Below, piece after piece: positions 1 through 9,148 of a DNA stretch of 64,000 nucleotides (its first letter is position 1; every line of letters starts with the position of its first letter). Position numbers and translations under genes: made by a program. Under the pieces are notes generated by a model, which ran no database searches, had not been told where the DNA came from, and saw nothing but the letters and a program-made list of their open reading frames with translations. Source of the DNA: AP-15 sp963790875 (lineage in GTDB: Bacteria; Pseudomonadota; Alphaproteobacteria; ATCC43930; CGMCC-115725); NCBI GenBank assembly GCA_963790875.1, contig CAWBQT010000003.1:1612001-1676000 (forward strand), written 5' to 3'.

Positions 1-1571
1 GTGCCGCCCTCGCTCGCCTGCACGAGTTCGACGACCCCGGTTTGCGGCACAGCGAAACGCTGCCCGGCCGCAGCGACAAGGAGGGCCGACACGATCGCCA
101 GGGTCAGCGGAATCTTGATCGTGAATTTCGTGCCGAAACCGCTGCGTGAACTCAGATCAATGGTGCCGCCGATTTTTTCGACATTAGATCGTACGACGTC
201 CAATCCAACGCCTCGGCCCGACACGGATGTCACCGCCTCGGCGGTAGAAAAGCCGGCGCGAAAAATGAATTGATGGATCTGGTTGTCGGTCAGGCCGGTG
301 AGTTCGGCTTCTGAGACGAGACCCTGGGCGAGCGCCTTGCTCTTGATCTTGTCGACGTTCAGCCCGCGCCCGTCGTCGGTGATCTCGATCACGATCTGCC
401 CGCCCTGGTGGAACGCTTCGAGGACGATCACCCCGGCCTCGGGCTTGCCGGCGCGGCCGCGCTCCGCCGGCGGTTCGATGCCGTGATCGACTGAATTGCG
501 GACGAAATGCGTCAGCGGATCTCTGATCAGTTCGAGCACCTGTCGGTCGAGCTCGGTCTCGGCACCCTTCATGACCAGATCGACCTTTTTGCCCAATTCG
601 TTCGTCAGGTCGCGGACGATGCGCGGCAGCTTTGCCCAGGCATTCCGGATCGGCTGCATGCGCGTCTTCATGACGCCCTCTTGCAGCTGGGAGACGACCT
701 GATTCAACCGCTGCAATGGGGCCGCGAACTCACTGTCCTGTTGGCGGCGGGCGATCTGCAACAGCTGGTTTCGGCTAAGCACCAGCTCCGAGACCGTTGT
801 CATCAGGCTTTCCAGCAAGTCGACATCGACGCGGATCGATTGCAAAGCGACCGCCGGTTGATGCGGCTCGGCGCCGGCCTCGGCAGGCCCATTCGCGGCC
901 GGCGGGCTGCGATGCCCCGCATCCGCCGGCGGCTCCGCGCGATACGCCGGCGGCTCGTCACGCTCGAGCCCTTCGCTCCCGTCGTGCGGCAGCTCGTCGG
1001 CGACGGCATCGTATGAAGCGGCAATCGGATCTGCGGGCGGCGGCGGTCCGGGTTCGTCTGTGTTCAGCTCGGGATCAATTGCGGCCGGGGTATCCAAGAC
1101 TGCGTTCGCTTCCAGCACGGCTGCAGCGGGCGGGGCAGCGGCGGATGGTGCCTCTTCCAGCAACGGCGGAGCCTCCTCCGCAGTTGCCGCCGGCGGAGCC
1201 TCGGTCAGCGCGTTGAGGCGCGCGATCAACGCGCTGTCGTCGCCCTCCGGCTCGACTTCCGTCGTTTCAAGGCCGACAAGGATGGCCTTGATCCCGTCGA
1301 CGGCAGCAAGGATCACGGTGATCGCCTGGGGCGTCACGACGAGTTCGCCGTCACGGAAACGACCCAGTACGTCTTCCGCGGCGTGGGCGAGCGTCTCGAG
1401 CCGGGGCAGGCCGAAGAAGCCGCAGGTGCCCTTGATCGTGTGCACGAGGCGGAAAATGTTGGCCAGCAGCCCGGGCGTGTTCGGATCCTGTTCGAGCCTG
1501 ACCAGCTCGATATCGAGAGCCGCCAGATTTTCGGCGGTCTCTGTCAGGAACTCGGTCATGAGCTCGTCCAC
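1..1571 (-). CDS. cheA: chemotaxis histidine kinase CheA (3' end cut by window)
   Basis: CheA autophosphorylates in response to chemoreceptor signals and passes phosphate to CheY. The visible part has an HPt domain with the phospho-acceptor His at about residue 44 (HTIKGT), an Ala/Pro/Glu-rich linker at about 130-230 in place of a recognisable CheY-docking domain, the dimerisation helix (TVSELVLSRNQLL) and the ATPase domain with HFVRNSVDHGIEP, DDGRGL and GRGVGLDVV. The C-terminal CheW-like domain runs off the window. I choose the GTG at 1571 (reading VDELMTEFLTET) because AGGGG lies six bases upstream and the family normally begins MDELL; ATG 1577 is an alternative. It is the last gene of a cheY-cheZ-cheA run, nine bases after cheZ. 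Confidence 0.95.
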   Translation of the reverse strand, partial: MDELMTEFLTETAENLAALDIELVRLEQDPNTPGLLANIFRLVHTIKGTCGFFGLPRLETLAHAAEDVLGRFRDGELVVTPQAITVILAAVDGIKAILVGLETTEVEPEGDDSALIARLNALTEAPPAATAEEAPPLLEEAPSAAAPPAAAVLEANAVLDTPAAIDPELNTDEPGPPPPADPIAASYDAVADELPHDGSEGLERDEPPAYRAEPPADAGHRSPPAANGPAEAGAEPHQPAVALQSIRVDVDLLESLMTTVSELVLSRNQLLQIARRQQDSEFAAPLQRLNQVVSQLQEGVMKTRMQPIRNAWAKLPRIVRDLTNELGKKVDLVMKGAETELDRQVLELIRDPLTHFVRNSVDHGIEPPAERGRAGKPEAGVIVLEAFHQGGQIVIEITDDGRGLNVDKIKSKALAQGLVSEAELTGLTDNQIHQFIFRAGFSTAEAVTSVSGRGVGLDVVRSNVEKIGGTIDLSSRSGFGTKFTIKIPLTLAIVSALLVAAAGQRFAVPQTGVVELVQASEGG

Positions 1572-1580
1572 GAGCATCCC

Positions 1581-2135
1581 CTATGGCAGCTGAGAAAAGA
1601 GCCGGTCGGCCGCCTGCTGATCGATCGCGTCCCCCGGGCGCTGCGGCCCCAAGAGCTCTTCTGGCTCGCCGGCCGGGGCGGCCCACGCCGCGCTGCCGCC
1701 GTCGACCGCCGCGCCGTCGTCCGTCGACGAGCCGGGCGCCGACGTCAGATTGCAGAGCTCCCGATCGATCCGGCGCAAGGTCTTGGTGGCATTCGCGATC
1801 CGCTGTCCCGTGAGGTCCTGGAAGGCGCAGGCCAAAAGAATTGAGGTCACGCATTCTTCGAACCGACGCGCCATCCGCTCGCCGGCCCGTGGCGCGAAAG
1901 AGTCGAGTGCATCGCAAGCATTGATGATCTGGTTCGCCGCGCGTTCCGTCGCCTCGACAATCGCGGCAAGTTGATCGATTGCCTGAGGTATGAAATATTG
2001 CCGAATGTCCGCCACCACGTCGCCGACGCTGCTCTCCGAGCCGCTGCTCTCCGAGGCGCCACTGGCGCGATCGACGGGCGCGCGCGGGGCGACCATGCCG
2101 GCGGTCGGGAGGAAGTCGGGCGATTTGCCGGTCAT
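1581..2135 (-). CDS. cheZ: CheY-phosphate phosphatase CheZ
   Basis: CheZ dephosphorylates CheY and so ends the motor-switching signal. The 184-residue product is largely helical and carries FQDLTGQ, the signature that supplies the catalytic Asp and Gln in characterised CheZ proteins. Its last residues (AADRLFSQL) resemble the short amphipathic CheY-binding tail of the family. I start at ATG 2135, which has AAGG eight bases upstream; an upstream TTG at 2156 has no ribosome site. It lies between cheY and cheA with gaps of 24 and 9 bases. CheZ is typical of beta- and gammaproteobacteria, so its presence here supports the view that the flagellar island is not of the usual alphaproteobacterial type. 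Confidence 0.88.
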   Translation of the reverse strand: MTGKSPDFLPTAGMVAPRAPVDRASGASESSGSESSVGDVVADIRQYFIPQAIDQLAAIVEATERAANQIINACDALDSFAPRAGERMARRFEECVTSILLACAFQDLTGQRIANATKTLRRIDRELCNLTSAPGSSTDDGAAVDGGSAAWAAPAGEPEELLGPQRPGDAIDQQAADRLFSQLP

Positions 2136-2159
2136 CCGCGCTGCCTTGAACGGCAAATA

Positions 2160-2552
2160 TTAAAACCTGCCGAGCACGGCCGACAACTTTCGCTTGAGGG
2201 TTTCGGCGTCGAAAGGCTTCACGATGTAGGCATTAACCCCGGCCAGCTTCGCCGTGATGATGTTCTCGGGCTTTGACTCCGCCGTCACCATCACGAACGG
2301 CATGTCGTTGAGCTTGTCGTCCGCGCGGATCGCCTTGACGAGATCGAGGCCAGTCACCGGCTCCATATTCCAGTCGCTGAGGACGAGCCCGTAGCTGCGC
2401 TGGTCGATCATCTGCAACGCCGAATTGCCATCGGTCGTCGTGTCGACGTTGCGAAAACCGAGTTGGCGGAGGAGGCGCGCAATAAGCCGGGTCATCGTCG
2501 GAAAATCGTCGACGACCAAGACCGGCGTGCACAAATCAACAGTCATTCGCAT
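2160..2552 (-). CDS. cheY: chemotaxis response regulator CheY
   Basis: This single-domain receiver binds the flagellar switch when phosphorylated by CheA. It shows the acidic pair in VLVVDDF, the phospho-acceptor Asp in VLSDWNMEP, the conserved Thr in VMVTAES and the Lys in IVKPF. There is no output domain, and the length of about 130 residues is normal for CheY. I begin at ATG 2552 (MRMTVDL), with a second ATG at 2546 almost as good; the longer frame up to 2609 adds residues unlike the family. It is the first gene of the cheY-cheZ-cheA run. Confidence 0.93.
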   Translation of the reverse strand: MRMTVDLCTPVLVVDDFPTMTRLIARLLRQLGFRNVDTTTDGNSALQMIDQRSYGLVLSDWNMEPVTGLDLVKAIRADDKLNDMPFVMVTAESKPENIITAKLAGVNAYIVKPFDAETLKRKLSAVLGRF

Positions 2553-2986
2553 ACTCGTCGGCAGATCAACACAATTCCGGGCCATTGCCTTACCAATGCA
2601 TCGCGCCAAGGCTGGCCTTCCTCGTCGCTGCAGCGTGTCTGCCCGAGGTCGGTCCCCTCGCGGTGGTGCCGCGCACTCGGCCGAGATGCGATGGCGCCCA
2701 AATCAAGCGCGGGGAACGGACTGGATAATTTGGGGGGGTGAAGCGTCCTTTCCTTTATTTGCTTGTGCAATGGGCGCATTTATGACGGCGAATACCTGAA
2801 CAAATTACTAATCCAGGCGGCGACCGAAGCGCTGCCACCCGGCCGCGAGCGGCTTTGCCGCAAGTCGCGGCGGTGCCTCTCCGGAACTCGCTGAGCCGAC
2901 CCGATCCGAGGCGGCTGACGGTGCGTTGCGCGGCCGTGCCGTCGCCGGTCGGGCTCCCGCCTGTTGCCGATTTCGGCCTCGATCCA
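2553..2986. other. non-coding gap between cheY and the XRE gene
   Basis: About 430 bases separate the cheY start from the end of the XRE regulator gene. Apart from one sigma-28-like promoter candidate at 2780-2807, I see no gene, repeat or RNA in it. Open frames across the gap on either strand lack family features. Confidence 0.5.
2780..2807 (-). promoter_or_regulatory. candidate sigma-28 promoter for cheYZA
   Basis: On the minus strand TAAT is followed after 14 bases by GCCGTCATAA, close to the FliA consensus (TAAA, 15 bases, GCCGATAA). It lies about 230 bases upstream of cheY and points toward it. FliA and its anti-sigma factor FlgM are both encoded in the window. The match is imperfect and rests on reading by eye. 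Confidence 0.35.
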
Positions 2987-4043
2987 TCAGGGCGGGATCA
3001 CCGCGCAGATGCGAAAGACCGCGCCGATACGATGATCATCGATCGGAATTTGTTCCTCGGGATTGTACATTTTCAACTTGAGGGGACCAAGGCCGTCATC
3101 GACGACGACGGCGGCGTCCGCGGTGTTGTCGTGATGCAAAAAAAACACGAGATCGCCGATCGCCACCGGGGTTCGCGGATCGACATGCACGACCGCACCA
3201 GGCTTCAACAGCAGACCCAAACGCTGCGAGAAGTTTCGGACCAGAAACGACTGCGCCTCGAAAGAGAAGAGCTCGCTGAGCGCAATCCGGTCGACCGGCT
3301 CGGTGCGATCGATGACAAATCGGCGCCCATCTCCGTCGACCAGCATTTTGCCGTAGACCGGCAGCGCCGGGTCGGGGTCTGGCGGCCCCACATAGCGAAT
3401 GTTGCGCCGCATGGCATAGCGTTCGAGCGTGCCGAGACGCCCCCATTTGGCATCGTCTTTCAACAGCGAGCGGGGGGTGCGCGGCAGCAACGCTTCGGGC
3501 CGGACACCGCGCTCGAGCTGGACGCGGTTGTCGTGCGTGCGACGCTCGACCATGCCGACGAGCCGCGCCGCGGTGATCCCGTACAGTCTGGCGAGGCCCT
3601 CGATTTCCTCGGTTTGGATCAGTCTGCTGGCCATTTCCACCCGGTGGTAGACGGAGAGCGTCATGCCGATCGCGTCCGCCACCTGCTGCATCGTTCTGCC
3701 CGATTTTTTGCGGAGCTGCGCCAGCACGTAACCGACGGCCGCGGCGCCGCTTACGATGCTGTGGCGGACCGCCTCTTCCTGCGCCCGCTGCCATTTTCGG
3801 ACACCCTCCGCGGGGTCCCGGTCAGGAACGACCGGGATCGCCTCGGGCGGGCAAGCAAGCAGGGCAGCGAGGTTTCCGAGCTGCAAGTTGGTCAGCCGCC
3901 GCTCGCCGCTTTCCATCTTGGAAATCGTCGAATTCGGCGACAGGCGGTTCCATCAGACGGCCGAGTTGCGCTTGCGTCAGCTGTTTCCGGAGGCGGAGCT
4001 GTTTGATGTTGTTGGGAAATACGATCTCGCCTCTGACGCGCAT
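2987..4043 (-). CDS. XRE-family regulator with two HTH domains, frameshifted
   Basis: The product begins at ATG 4043, seven bases after GGAGAAGG, with MRVRGEIVFPNNIKQLRLRK, the first half of an XRE helix-turn-helix. The second half (NSTISKMESGERRLTNLQLG) is in another frame; dropping one base near 3941-3950 joins them. A second HTH follows (VLAQLRKKSGRTMQQVADAI). The C-terminal part (KPGAVVHVDPRTPVAIGDLV) resembles the beta-fold of S24/LexA-like repressors, though I see no catalytic Ser-Lys pair. It lies between flgM and cheY, pointing the same way, so a role in flagellar or stress regulation is possible but only inferred from position. The break may be a sequence error or a real inactivation. 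Confidence 0.7.
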
Positions 4044-4329
4044 TTCGCCTTCTCCAAGCGCAGTCGGCATCGCCTCGCTGCGGCGGGCTCGGCGTCCACG
4101 GCGCCGCGCCGATGTCGGCCCCGGCCGAGCCGGCCGTTCCGAATCCGATCGGGGCGGCGGGACCGCTGCCGGTCGACCGCCATCGCCGGTCGCTAGAATT
4201 TGAAGCAATAGTCTTGCGGGCGGCTGCCGCCGTCACGAAGCGTTGACCTTCTTGCGCTAACCAGACGGGTGGTCCTGTCGAACGGCCGGCTAAAGGCCGC
4301 GCCTGCAGCTGGAGACAATTGGCGCTCCG

Positions 4330-4671
4330 ATGAGGGGAAAGATGAGTTGCCGTCGAACATCGGCCTTACCCGCATCGGTCACGGACGATCGCGATCTTGC
4401 CGAAGCGACGACTGTGACCGCTCCCGACAAAGAGGCGTGCCTCGAACAGATCCTGCGCGCCTTCTGTGACATTGCCGATCGGGACGATATTCACCAAGCC
4501 GCGGAACGTCTGCGATTGGTGCAACAATGGATCGACAATGAAGTAGCGCGCGCCGCCGCAGATCCGATATTCGCCGGTTTTCGGCTCCTCCCAGGGAAAG
4601 AATTATCGATTTCCATCGAGCGGCTACACCGTTCGACATCGGCAAATATTGTTGAAGGATGCCAGGCATGA
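4330..4671 (+). CDS. hypothetical small protein
   Basis: This 113-residue frame runs against the surrounding minus-strand flagellar genes and ends 13 bases before the flgM stop. I do not recognise it. The middle (about residues 34-75) looks like two amphipathic helices rich in Asp, Glu, Gln and Arg, which is more protein-like than the opposite-strand frames over the same bases. The start is uncertain: ATG 4330 has a GGCGCTCCG-type upstream sequence and ATG 4342 is an alternative. It could be a non-coding stretch. Confidence 0.35.
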   Translation: MRGKMSCRRTSALPASVTDDRDLAEATTVTAPDKEACLEQILRAFCDIADRDDIHQAAERLRLVQQWIDNEVARAAADPIFAGFRLLPGKELSISIERLHRSTSANIVEGCQA

Positions 4672-4684
4672 CGGGCTGATCCAG

Positions 4685-5005
4685 CTAGCCTGGACCGTTG
4701 TCGGAGGACAACAGGCTCTCGATCTCCATGATCTTTTCCGCAATCAGTTGGGGATCTGCCTGATACGTGCCAGAATTCAATGCCTCCTGCAGTTGCCCGA
4801 CGCGGAACCGGTCGACAACGGAAACCGTTGCCGCGGTCTGCGAGATCGTCGTGAGCAACGCATGGGCCCGGCTGAGGTCGGCCGAGTTGACGGGGGTGAC
4901 GCTGTTCGTTTGCGGTTGCGGTGTGGCTTGGGGCTGGGAACCGGGTCCAGGGGCCGCGACACCCGACACCTCGACCGGGTCAACGCCGCGGATCGGATCA
5001 GCCAT
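4685..5005 (-). CDS. flgM: anti-sigma-28 factor FlgM
   Basis: FlgM holds FliA inactive until the hook is complete and is then exported. The 106-residue product has the usual layout: a disordered Pro/Gln/Thr-rich N-terminal half and a C-terminal sigma-binding part, here VDRFRVGQLQEALNSGTYQ followed by ADPQLIAEKIMEIES. Its start overlaps the end of fliS by eight bases, so it is co-transcribed with fliD-fliS. In many enterobacteria flgM sits next to flgA and flgN; here it is with the filament genes instead. Its partner FliA is encoded at 38.9-39.7 kb. Confidence 0.9.
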   Translation of the reverse strand: MADPIRGVDPVEVSGVAAPGPGSQPQATPQPQTNSVTPVNSADLSRAHALLTTISQTAATVSVVDRFRVGQLQEALNSGTYQADPQLIAEKIMEIESLLSSDNGPG

Positions 5006-5423
5006 CTTTTCCTCCTGACGACCCCGCAGTACCGGTCAGTGAACCGGCCACATCGGGAAACGATTTGCGCCACACATTTGCCAACTGCTCGATCGCGATC
5101 CGCCCGGCCGCAACCGCCTCGGCATCATCGGCAGCGTTGCCGCGCAAGATCGCCACTAGAACAAATCGATAGACCTGCGCCAGGCATTGAGTGAGGCGAC
5201 CCGGATCGCTCCCGCTCAACCCCAGCATGAATTCGACAAGTTTCCCGGCCGAGCCGAGCGCCTTGGCTTTTGCCGGCCGGTCGCCCGCGGCGATGCTGTT
5301 CTCCGCCTGCTGCAAGAACACCCGCACCGCGTCCAAGGCCATCTTCATAAAGTCCTCGGGGGCCGCGCTGATCCCGGCCACCGTGCGATAGGCGGCGAGC
5401 GCTCCCCCACTGCCGAAATCCAT
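4998..5423 (-). CDS. fliS: flagellin export chaperone FliS
   Basis: FliS binds the C-terminus of flagellin and keeps it unpolymerised before export. The product begins MDFGSGGALAAYRTV, the family's usual AYxxV start, and continues as a four-helix bundle of about 141 residues with a Gly/Ser tail. ATG 5423 follows GGAGG closely and its first base lies next to the fliD stop, so the longer frame starting at 5459 is rejected. It follows fliD and overlaps flgM. Confidence 0.9.
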   Translation of the reverse strand: MDFGSGGALAAYRTVAGISAAPEDFMKMALDAVRVFLQQAENSIAAGDRPAKAKALGSAGKLVEFMLGLSGSDPGRLTQCLAQVYRFVLVAILRGNAADDAEAVAAGRIAIEQLANVWRKSFPDVAGSLTGTAGSSGGKDG

Positions 5424-5424
5424 T

Positions 5425-7048
5425 CTATCCTCCGGAAGAACTGGAGCTGCTCGAAGCATTATCCAATTGATCGAGATAGCTCGTGAGATAATCGCTGACG
5501 GTCGACAGCTGCGATATCGTCAACTCCGCGTTGGTATATTGCTGGGTCAACAGCGCCGTCTGCTGGCTGGCTTCCTGTTGCAACTGCGAGATTTGCTGGT
5601 TCATCGAGGTGATTGTATTGTTCAGGCTGTTGATCTCGCCGGTTACACCGCCTCCCGAGTTTGACAGCGCGGCGTTCACCAGGCTGTTCAGCGTGCCGTA
5701 GACCCCCTGACTGACGGTCACCTGTCCGAGTGCGCCGGTCGCGCCCGCGGCGATCTGCAACGACAGCCCTTTGGCCGGTCCGGCGCCGGTAACCACCAGA
5801 TTGCCGTCGGTGCCGCTCGCCGCCTCGCCGTTGACCGTACCGGCGATCGATCCACTACTGTTGGCGGTGACGTTGATCGCATAGGCCCCGGGTTGCGCGC
5901 TGCCGACGTCCTGGACAGAGACATTCGAATTGTTGCTGACGCCGAAGCCGCCGAGCAGCGATGCCACGGCACCGTAATTCGCCTGCGCAGCGGCTTCGAA
6001 CTGCTGGTCGTTCAAGGAAATCGTCCCGTCGCTGTTGATCGAGAAGCCGACCGAGCTGAGCGAATTATAGGGCGAATTCGCTGCATCGCCGCTCGCCAGA
6101 CTGGTGAAGGCGTTGACGAGGTTGTTGCGCAGGATCTGCACGTTGACATCGCCGAGCAGCGCCCCAGGGCCGCTGTTCTGGCTGCTACTCTGATTCAAGG
6201 CCGAGTTCTGGTTGATCGTGGTGATCACCGTGTTGAGCGCCTTGACGAGCCCGTCCGCCGCCTGGTCCAGCGCCGAGACGTCCTGGGTCACGGTGACGGT
6301 GGCCGAGCCGGTTCCAGTCAGGGTGAAGGCCAGCCCCGGGGCGGCATTCGTGATGGTATTGGAGCTGCTGGTAATCGGGATGCCGTTGAGCGAAAAGCTC
6401 GCATCGGCCGCGGCTTGGGTGACAGTCAGCCCGTTCGACTTGCCGCCGGGGGTGTAGCTGAACCCGGCCTCGCCGCCCGTACCGCTGACGGTGAAGGCGT
6501 TGGCGGTGCCGGTGTTATGCGCGGTCAGCGACAACAGGTAGGAAGATCCGTTATAGACGACCGCAGCCTCTACGCCGGCATTGGCCGCGTTGATCGCCTG
6601 GGCGATGCCGTTCAACGTATCCTGACCGCTTGCGATGTTGATGGTCGTCGGCGTACCGCTGCCGAGTTGCAGCGTGATGGAGCCGGCGCCGAGGCTCGAG
6701 CTGGCGCTGGCGAAGCCTGTGGAGACGAGGCTCTGCGCCTCGGCCAGTTGGATGTTCGAGAGGCTGTAAGTCCCGGCCGCAGCAGCGTTGGTAGCGGTAG
6801 CCGTGACCGTGCTGCTCGACGACGAGGTCACCGATTGTTGCGCCAATGTCTGCAGATCGGCCAACCCGCCAAGCGCCGTCTGCAGGCTGGACAGCGCGCT
6901 CTGGACCTGACCAAGGGCCGAAATCTGTGCCTGGATCGGTTTTTCCTGATTTTGCAGGTCCGTCGCCGGGGCCTGGTAGGCAGCGCTCGCCTGCTGAAAT
7001 CAGCGAGGTGATCTGCGATGAGCTGAGTACGCCCGTTACTCCGGACAT
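5425..7048 (-). CDS. fliD: flagellar filament cap FliD, frameshifted near the N-terminus
   Basis: FliD caps the growing filament and folds flagellin subunits. The main frame carries the Ser/Thr/Ala/Gly-rich body of the family, with TVTQDVSALDQAADGLVKA and a C-terminal coiled coil (NNTITSMNQQISQLQQEAS). The true N-terminus, MSGVTGVLSSSQITSLI from ATG 7048, is in a different frame from the following QQASAAYQAPATDLQNQ. Removing one T from the run at 6997-6999 restores the family pattern. If real, the break would leave only about 17 correct residues. It follows fliC after a probable terminator and is followed directly by fliS. Confidence 0.88.
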
Positions 7049-7072
7049 TTAGCTACTCCCGCAATTCTGGAA

Positions 7073-7111
7073 AGAGCCCCGCCCCCGGAATTCGGTCGGA
7101 GGCGGGTCTCT
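7073..7111 (-). terminator. probable terminator after fliC
   Basis: Just past the fliC stop, the minus strand can fold AGAGACCCGCCTCC against GGGGGCGGGGCTCT (two mismatches) around a short loop, followed by TTTCC. The hairpin lies between fliC and fliD, so it would give high separate expression of flagellin. Confidence 0.6.
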
Positions 7112-7133
7112 CTGCCGGAATCCCGGCGGCCCT

Positions 7134-8642
7134 TTATTGCAGCAGCTTGAGGAAGGATTGCTGCAACGCTTGCGACTGCGACAGGGCCGAAATGCCGGCC
7201 TGCTGCAGGATCTCCTGCTGGTTGAGCTGGGTCGTGACCTGCGGGATGCTCGCATCCTGGACGACCGACTGGGCCGAGGTCAGGTTGGTGTCGGTCGTCT
7301 GCAAATTCGACGCCGTCGCCTGCAGACGCTGCTGCAACGCACCGAGCTGGGCGCCGACGTTTTCGAGCTGCTGCAGCGCGAAACTGACGACGTTCAACGC
7401 CGAATTCGCTCCGGAAATTGTGCTCACATTGACGCCGGCAAGGGTCGACAGCGCCGAGTTGTTGTTGAGACCGATATCCGCGGCGCCGGCGTTCAGCGCA
7501 AAGGCCTGGTTCGACTGAACCGTGACAACGCCTTGGACGGTGGCCGAGACGGTGCCGCCAGTCGCCAGGGTGATTGGCGCCGTGCCGCCCGCCGCCAGCG
7601 TGCCGGTGCCGGCGAAATTGGTGATCGAAATGTTGTCGCCCTGCCCCTGGGTGAGGACGAGCTGGTTGTTGGAGTTGATCGCAGCGGTGACACCGGTCGT
7701 CCCGGTCTCGGCGTTGATCGCACTGACCAGAGGCTGCAATCCGCTGTTCGATACCGCCGACACCGTCGAAGCGATATTGACGGCGTTGGTCTGTCCTCCG
7801 GCGCCGTCGTTGCCGTTGCCGAGGGTGAGCGAGATCGAGCCGGCGGTGACCGTGAACGCGACGCTCGTGTCCGCCGACGCTACGACACCGGTTTGCGACT
7901 GAACGCCGTCGATCGAGGCGGCGATGTCTTTGGCCGATTCGGTCGCCGCCGACACGGTAGCATTGCCGCTGCCGGCCGTGCCCGCGATCCCGACGGTACC
8001 TGCGGTAAAGGCGCCGACACCGCCGGTGGTGATCGCATAGGCATTGCCAGTCGTATCGCCGACCCCGCCCGAAGCGCTGCCGTCGGTGGCATAGAGACCG
8101 GCCGCGGCGGCCGAGGATTGATTGACGCCGAGCTGCGTCGCGTCGGTGCTGCCGAGCGAGAGCCCGATCGTCTGGCCTTCAGAAGCGCCCACCTGAAACT
8201 GGATGCCGTTGAACGAACCGTCGAGCAGGTTCTGCCCGTTGAACTGGGTCTGCTGGGCGATCGTCGACACCTGCGTCTGCAGCTGCGACACCACCGTCTG
8301 CACCGATTGCAGCTGCTGGGCATCGTTGGTGCCGTTGGCGGCGCCATTCGCGATGTTCGAGATCTGTTCGACAAGATTGATCTGCGAACTTACCGCACCG
8401 TCGGCTGTTTGGACCAGGGAAATGGCCTGGTTGACGTTGTTTTCGGCCTGCTGCGTGCCGCCGATCTGGGTGGTGAAGCCCTGCGCTGCGATGTATCCCG
8501 CGGGGTTGTCGGCGGGGCTGTTGATCGCCAGTCCGGAAGACAGCTGCTGTTCGAGATTGCTGGTCGTGTTTGCGGTGTTGGTCAAGGCGTTCAACGCAAA
8601 TAATGCGTCGATGTTGGTGTTGACAACTCCTGCCACCGGCAT
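7134..8642 (-). CDS. fliC: flagellin
   Basis: This is the filament subunit, about 502 residues. The conserved D0/D1 ends are clear: VNTNIDALFALNALT and the glycine-free heptad region at the N-terminus, and LENVGAQLGALQQRLQATAS with ALSQSQALQQSFLKLLQ at the C-terminus. The middle is Gly/Ala/Thr-rich and variable, as expected for surface-exposed D2/D3 domains. I start at ATG 8642 (MPVAGVV), which has AGGAG nine bases upstream, instead of the in-frame ATG at 8687. Only one flagellin gene is visible in the window. A group II intron remnant lies about 160 bases upstream, which may have disturbed the promoter. Confidence 0.95.
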   Translation of the reverse strand: MPVAGVVNTNIDALFALNALTNTANTTSNLEQQLSSGLAINSPADNPAGYIAAQGFTTQIGGTQQAENNVNQAISLVQTADGAVSSQINLVEQISNIANGAANGTNDAQQLQSVQTVVSQLQTQVSTIAQQTQFNGQNLLDGSFNGIQFQVGASEGQTIGLSLGSTDATQLGVNQSSAAAAGLYATDGSASGGVGDTTGNAYAITTGGVGAFTAGTVGIAGTAGSGNATVSAATESAKDIAASIDGVQSQTGVVASADTSVAFTVTAGSISLTLGNGNDGAGGQTNAVNIASTVSAVSNSGLQPLVSAINAETGTTGVTAAINSNNQLVLTQGQGDNISITNFAGTGTLAAGGTAPITLATGGTVSATVQGVVTVQSNQAFALNAGAADIGLNNNSALSTLAGVNVSTISGANSALNVVSFALQQLENVGAQLGALQQRLQATASNLQTTDTNLTSAQSVVQDASIPQVTTQLNQQEILQQAGISALSQSQALQQSFLKLLQ

Positions 8643-8800
8643 GGTCTGCTCCTGGCGCCGGCAGCGCATGGTGGCGCCCGGACGCATTGAGGGGATCCTC
8701 GGCGCTCGCCTTAGCGGTTGGCGGGTGCCTCAATCTCTTAGACGGACGTTTGCTCAATCCGTTGCAGGGTTTCTTCCCGAGGCGGACACCAGCGACTGGA

Positions 8801-8886
8801 GAGCCGTATGCGGGAGAACCGCACCTACGGCTCTACGGCTCGGAGGGCGGGGAGGGGCCAACCTCTTTCCGACCCCGACCCCTATC
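8801..8886 (+). ncRNA. group II intron 3' remnant (domain V and possible domain VI)
   Basis: The 33 bases at 8801-8833 fold as GAGCCGTA paired with TACGGCTC, a two-base bulge, and an upper TGCGG/CCGCA stem with a GAGAA loop. That is the form of group II intron domain V, including the AGC catalytic triad near its 5' side. A GC-rich stretch to about 8886 follows where domain VI and the 3' splice site would be. No reverse transcriptase or domains I-IV are present, so this is a truncated fragment. It is antisense to the flagellar genes, in the fliC upstream region. Confidence 0.55.
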
Positions 8887-9003
8887 AGAACTTTGTGGGC
8901 AATGATCAGATCGAGGGGAGGGTCTGAAAAGGCGGGCAAGGTGATGCACGCCACACCGACAGAGCCAGGTTGGTCAGATGTTTCGACCTGCGCGGCTGGC
9001 GCT

Positions 9004-9148
9004 CTAGCAGCCTGTCGGACTTAAGCCTTTCCCGTAATATTCTGTCGGACATTGGTCGTTAGGTGTAACAAATGTGCACATTATGGTATATCGGCGCAAC
9101 TATATTCCAAAAAATTCTGATTTTTGGCTAAGTCCGACAGGCTGCTAG
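9004..9148. mobile_element. MITE-like element with 20-bp perfect terminal inverted repeats
   Basis: The ends at 9004-9023 (CTAGCAGCCTGTCGGACTTA) and 9129-9148 are exact reverse complements. The 145-bp interior is AT-richer than the surroundings and has no coding frame. Both ends begin with CTAG, which may be the duplicated target. The right end supplies the TAG stop codon of flgL. The transposase that would move it is not in the window. Confidence 0.8.

Noticed and set aside
2855..4006. A 383-residue plus-strand frame over the XRE gene
   Set aside because: Antisense to two HTH domains that read well on the minus strand. Its own sequence has no recognisable domain.
7020..7140. A sigma-28 promoter upstream of fliD
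   Set aside because: TAAA occurs at the right place, but the -10 part does not match GCCGATAA, and the same bases form the probable fliC terminator.
8643..8800. A promoter directly upstream of fliC
   Set aside because: The best candidate (TAAG, 14 bases, GCCAACCG) matches only about half of the sigma-28 consensus. I could not support it, though fliC must have a promoter.
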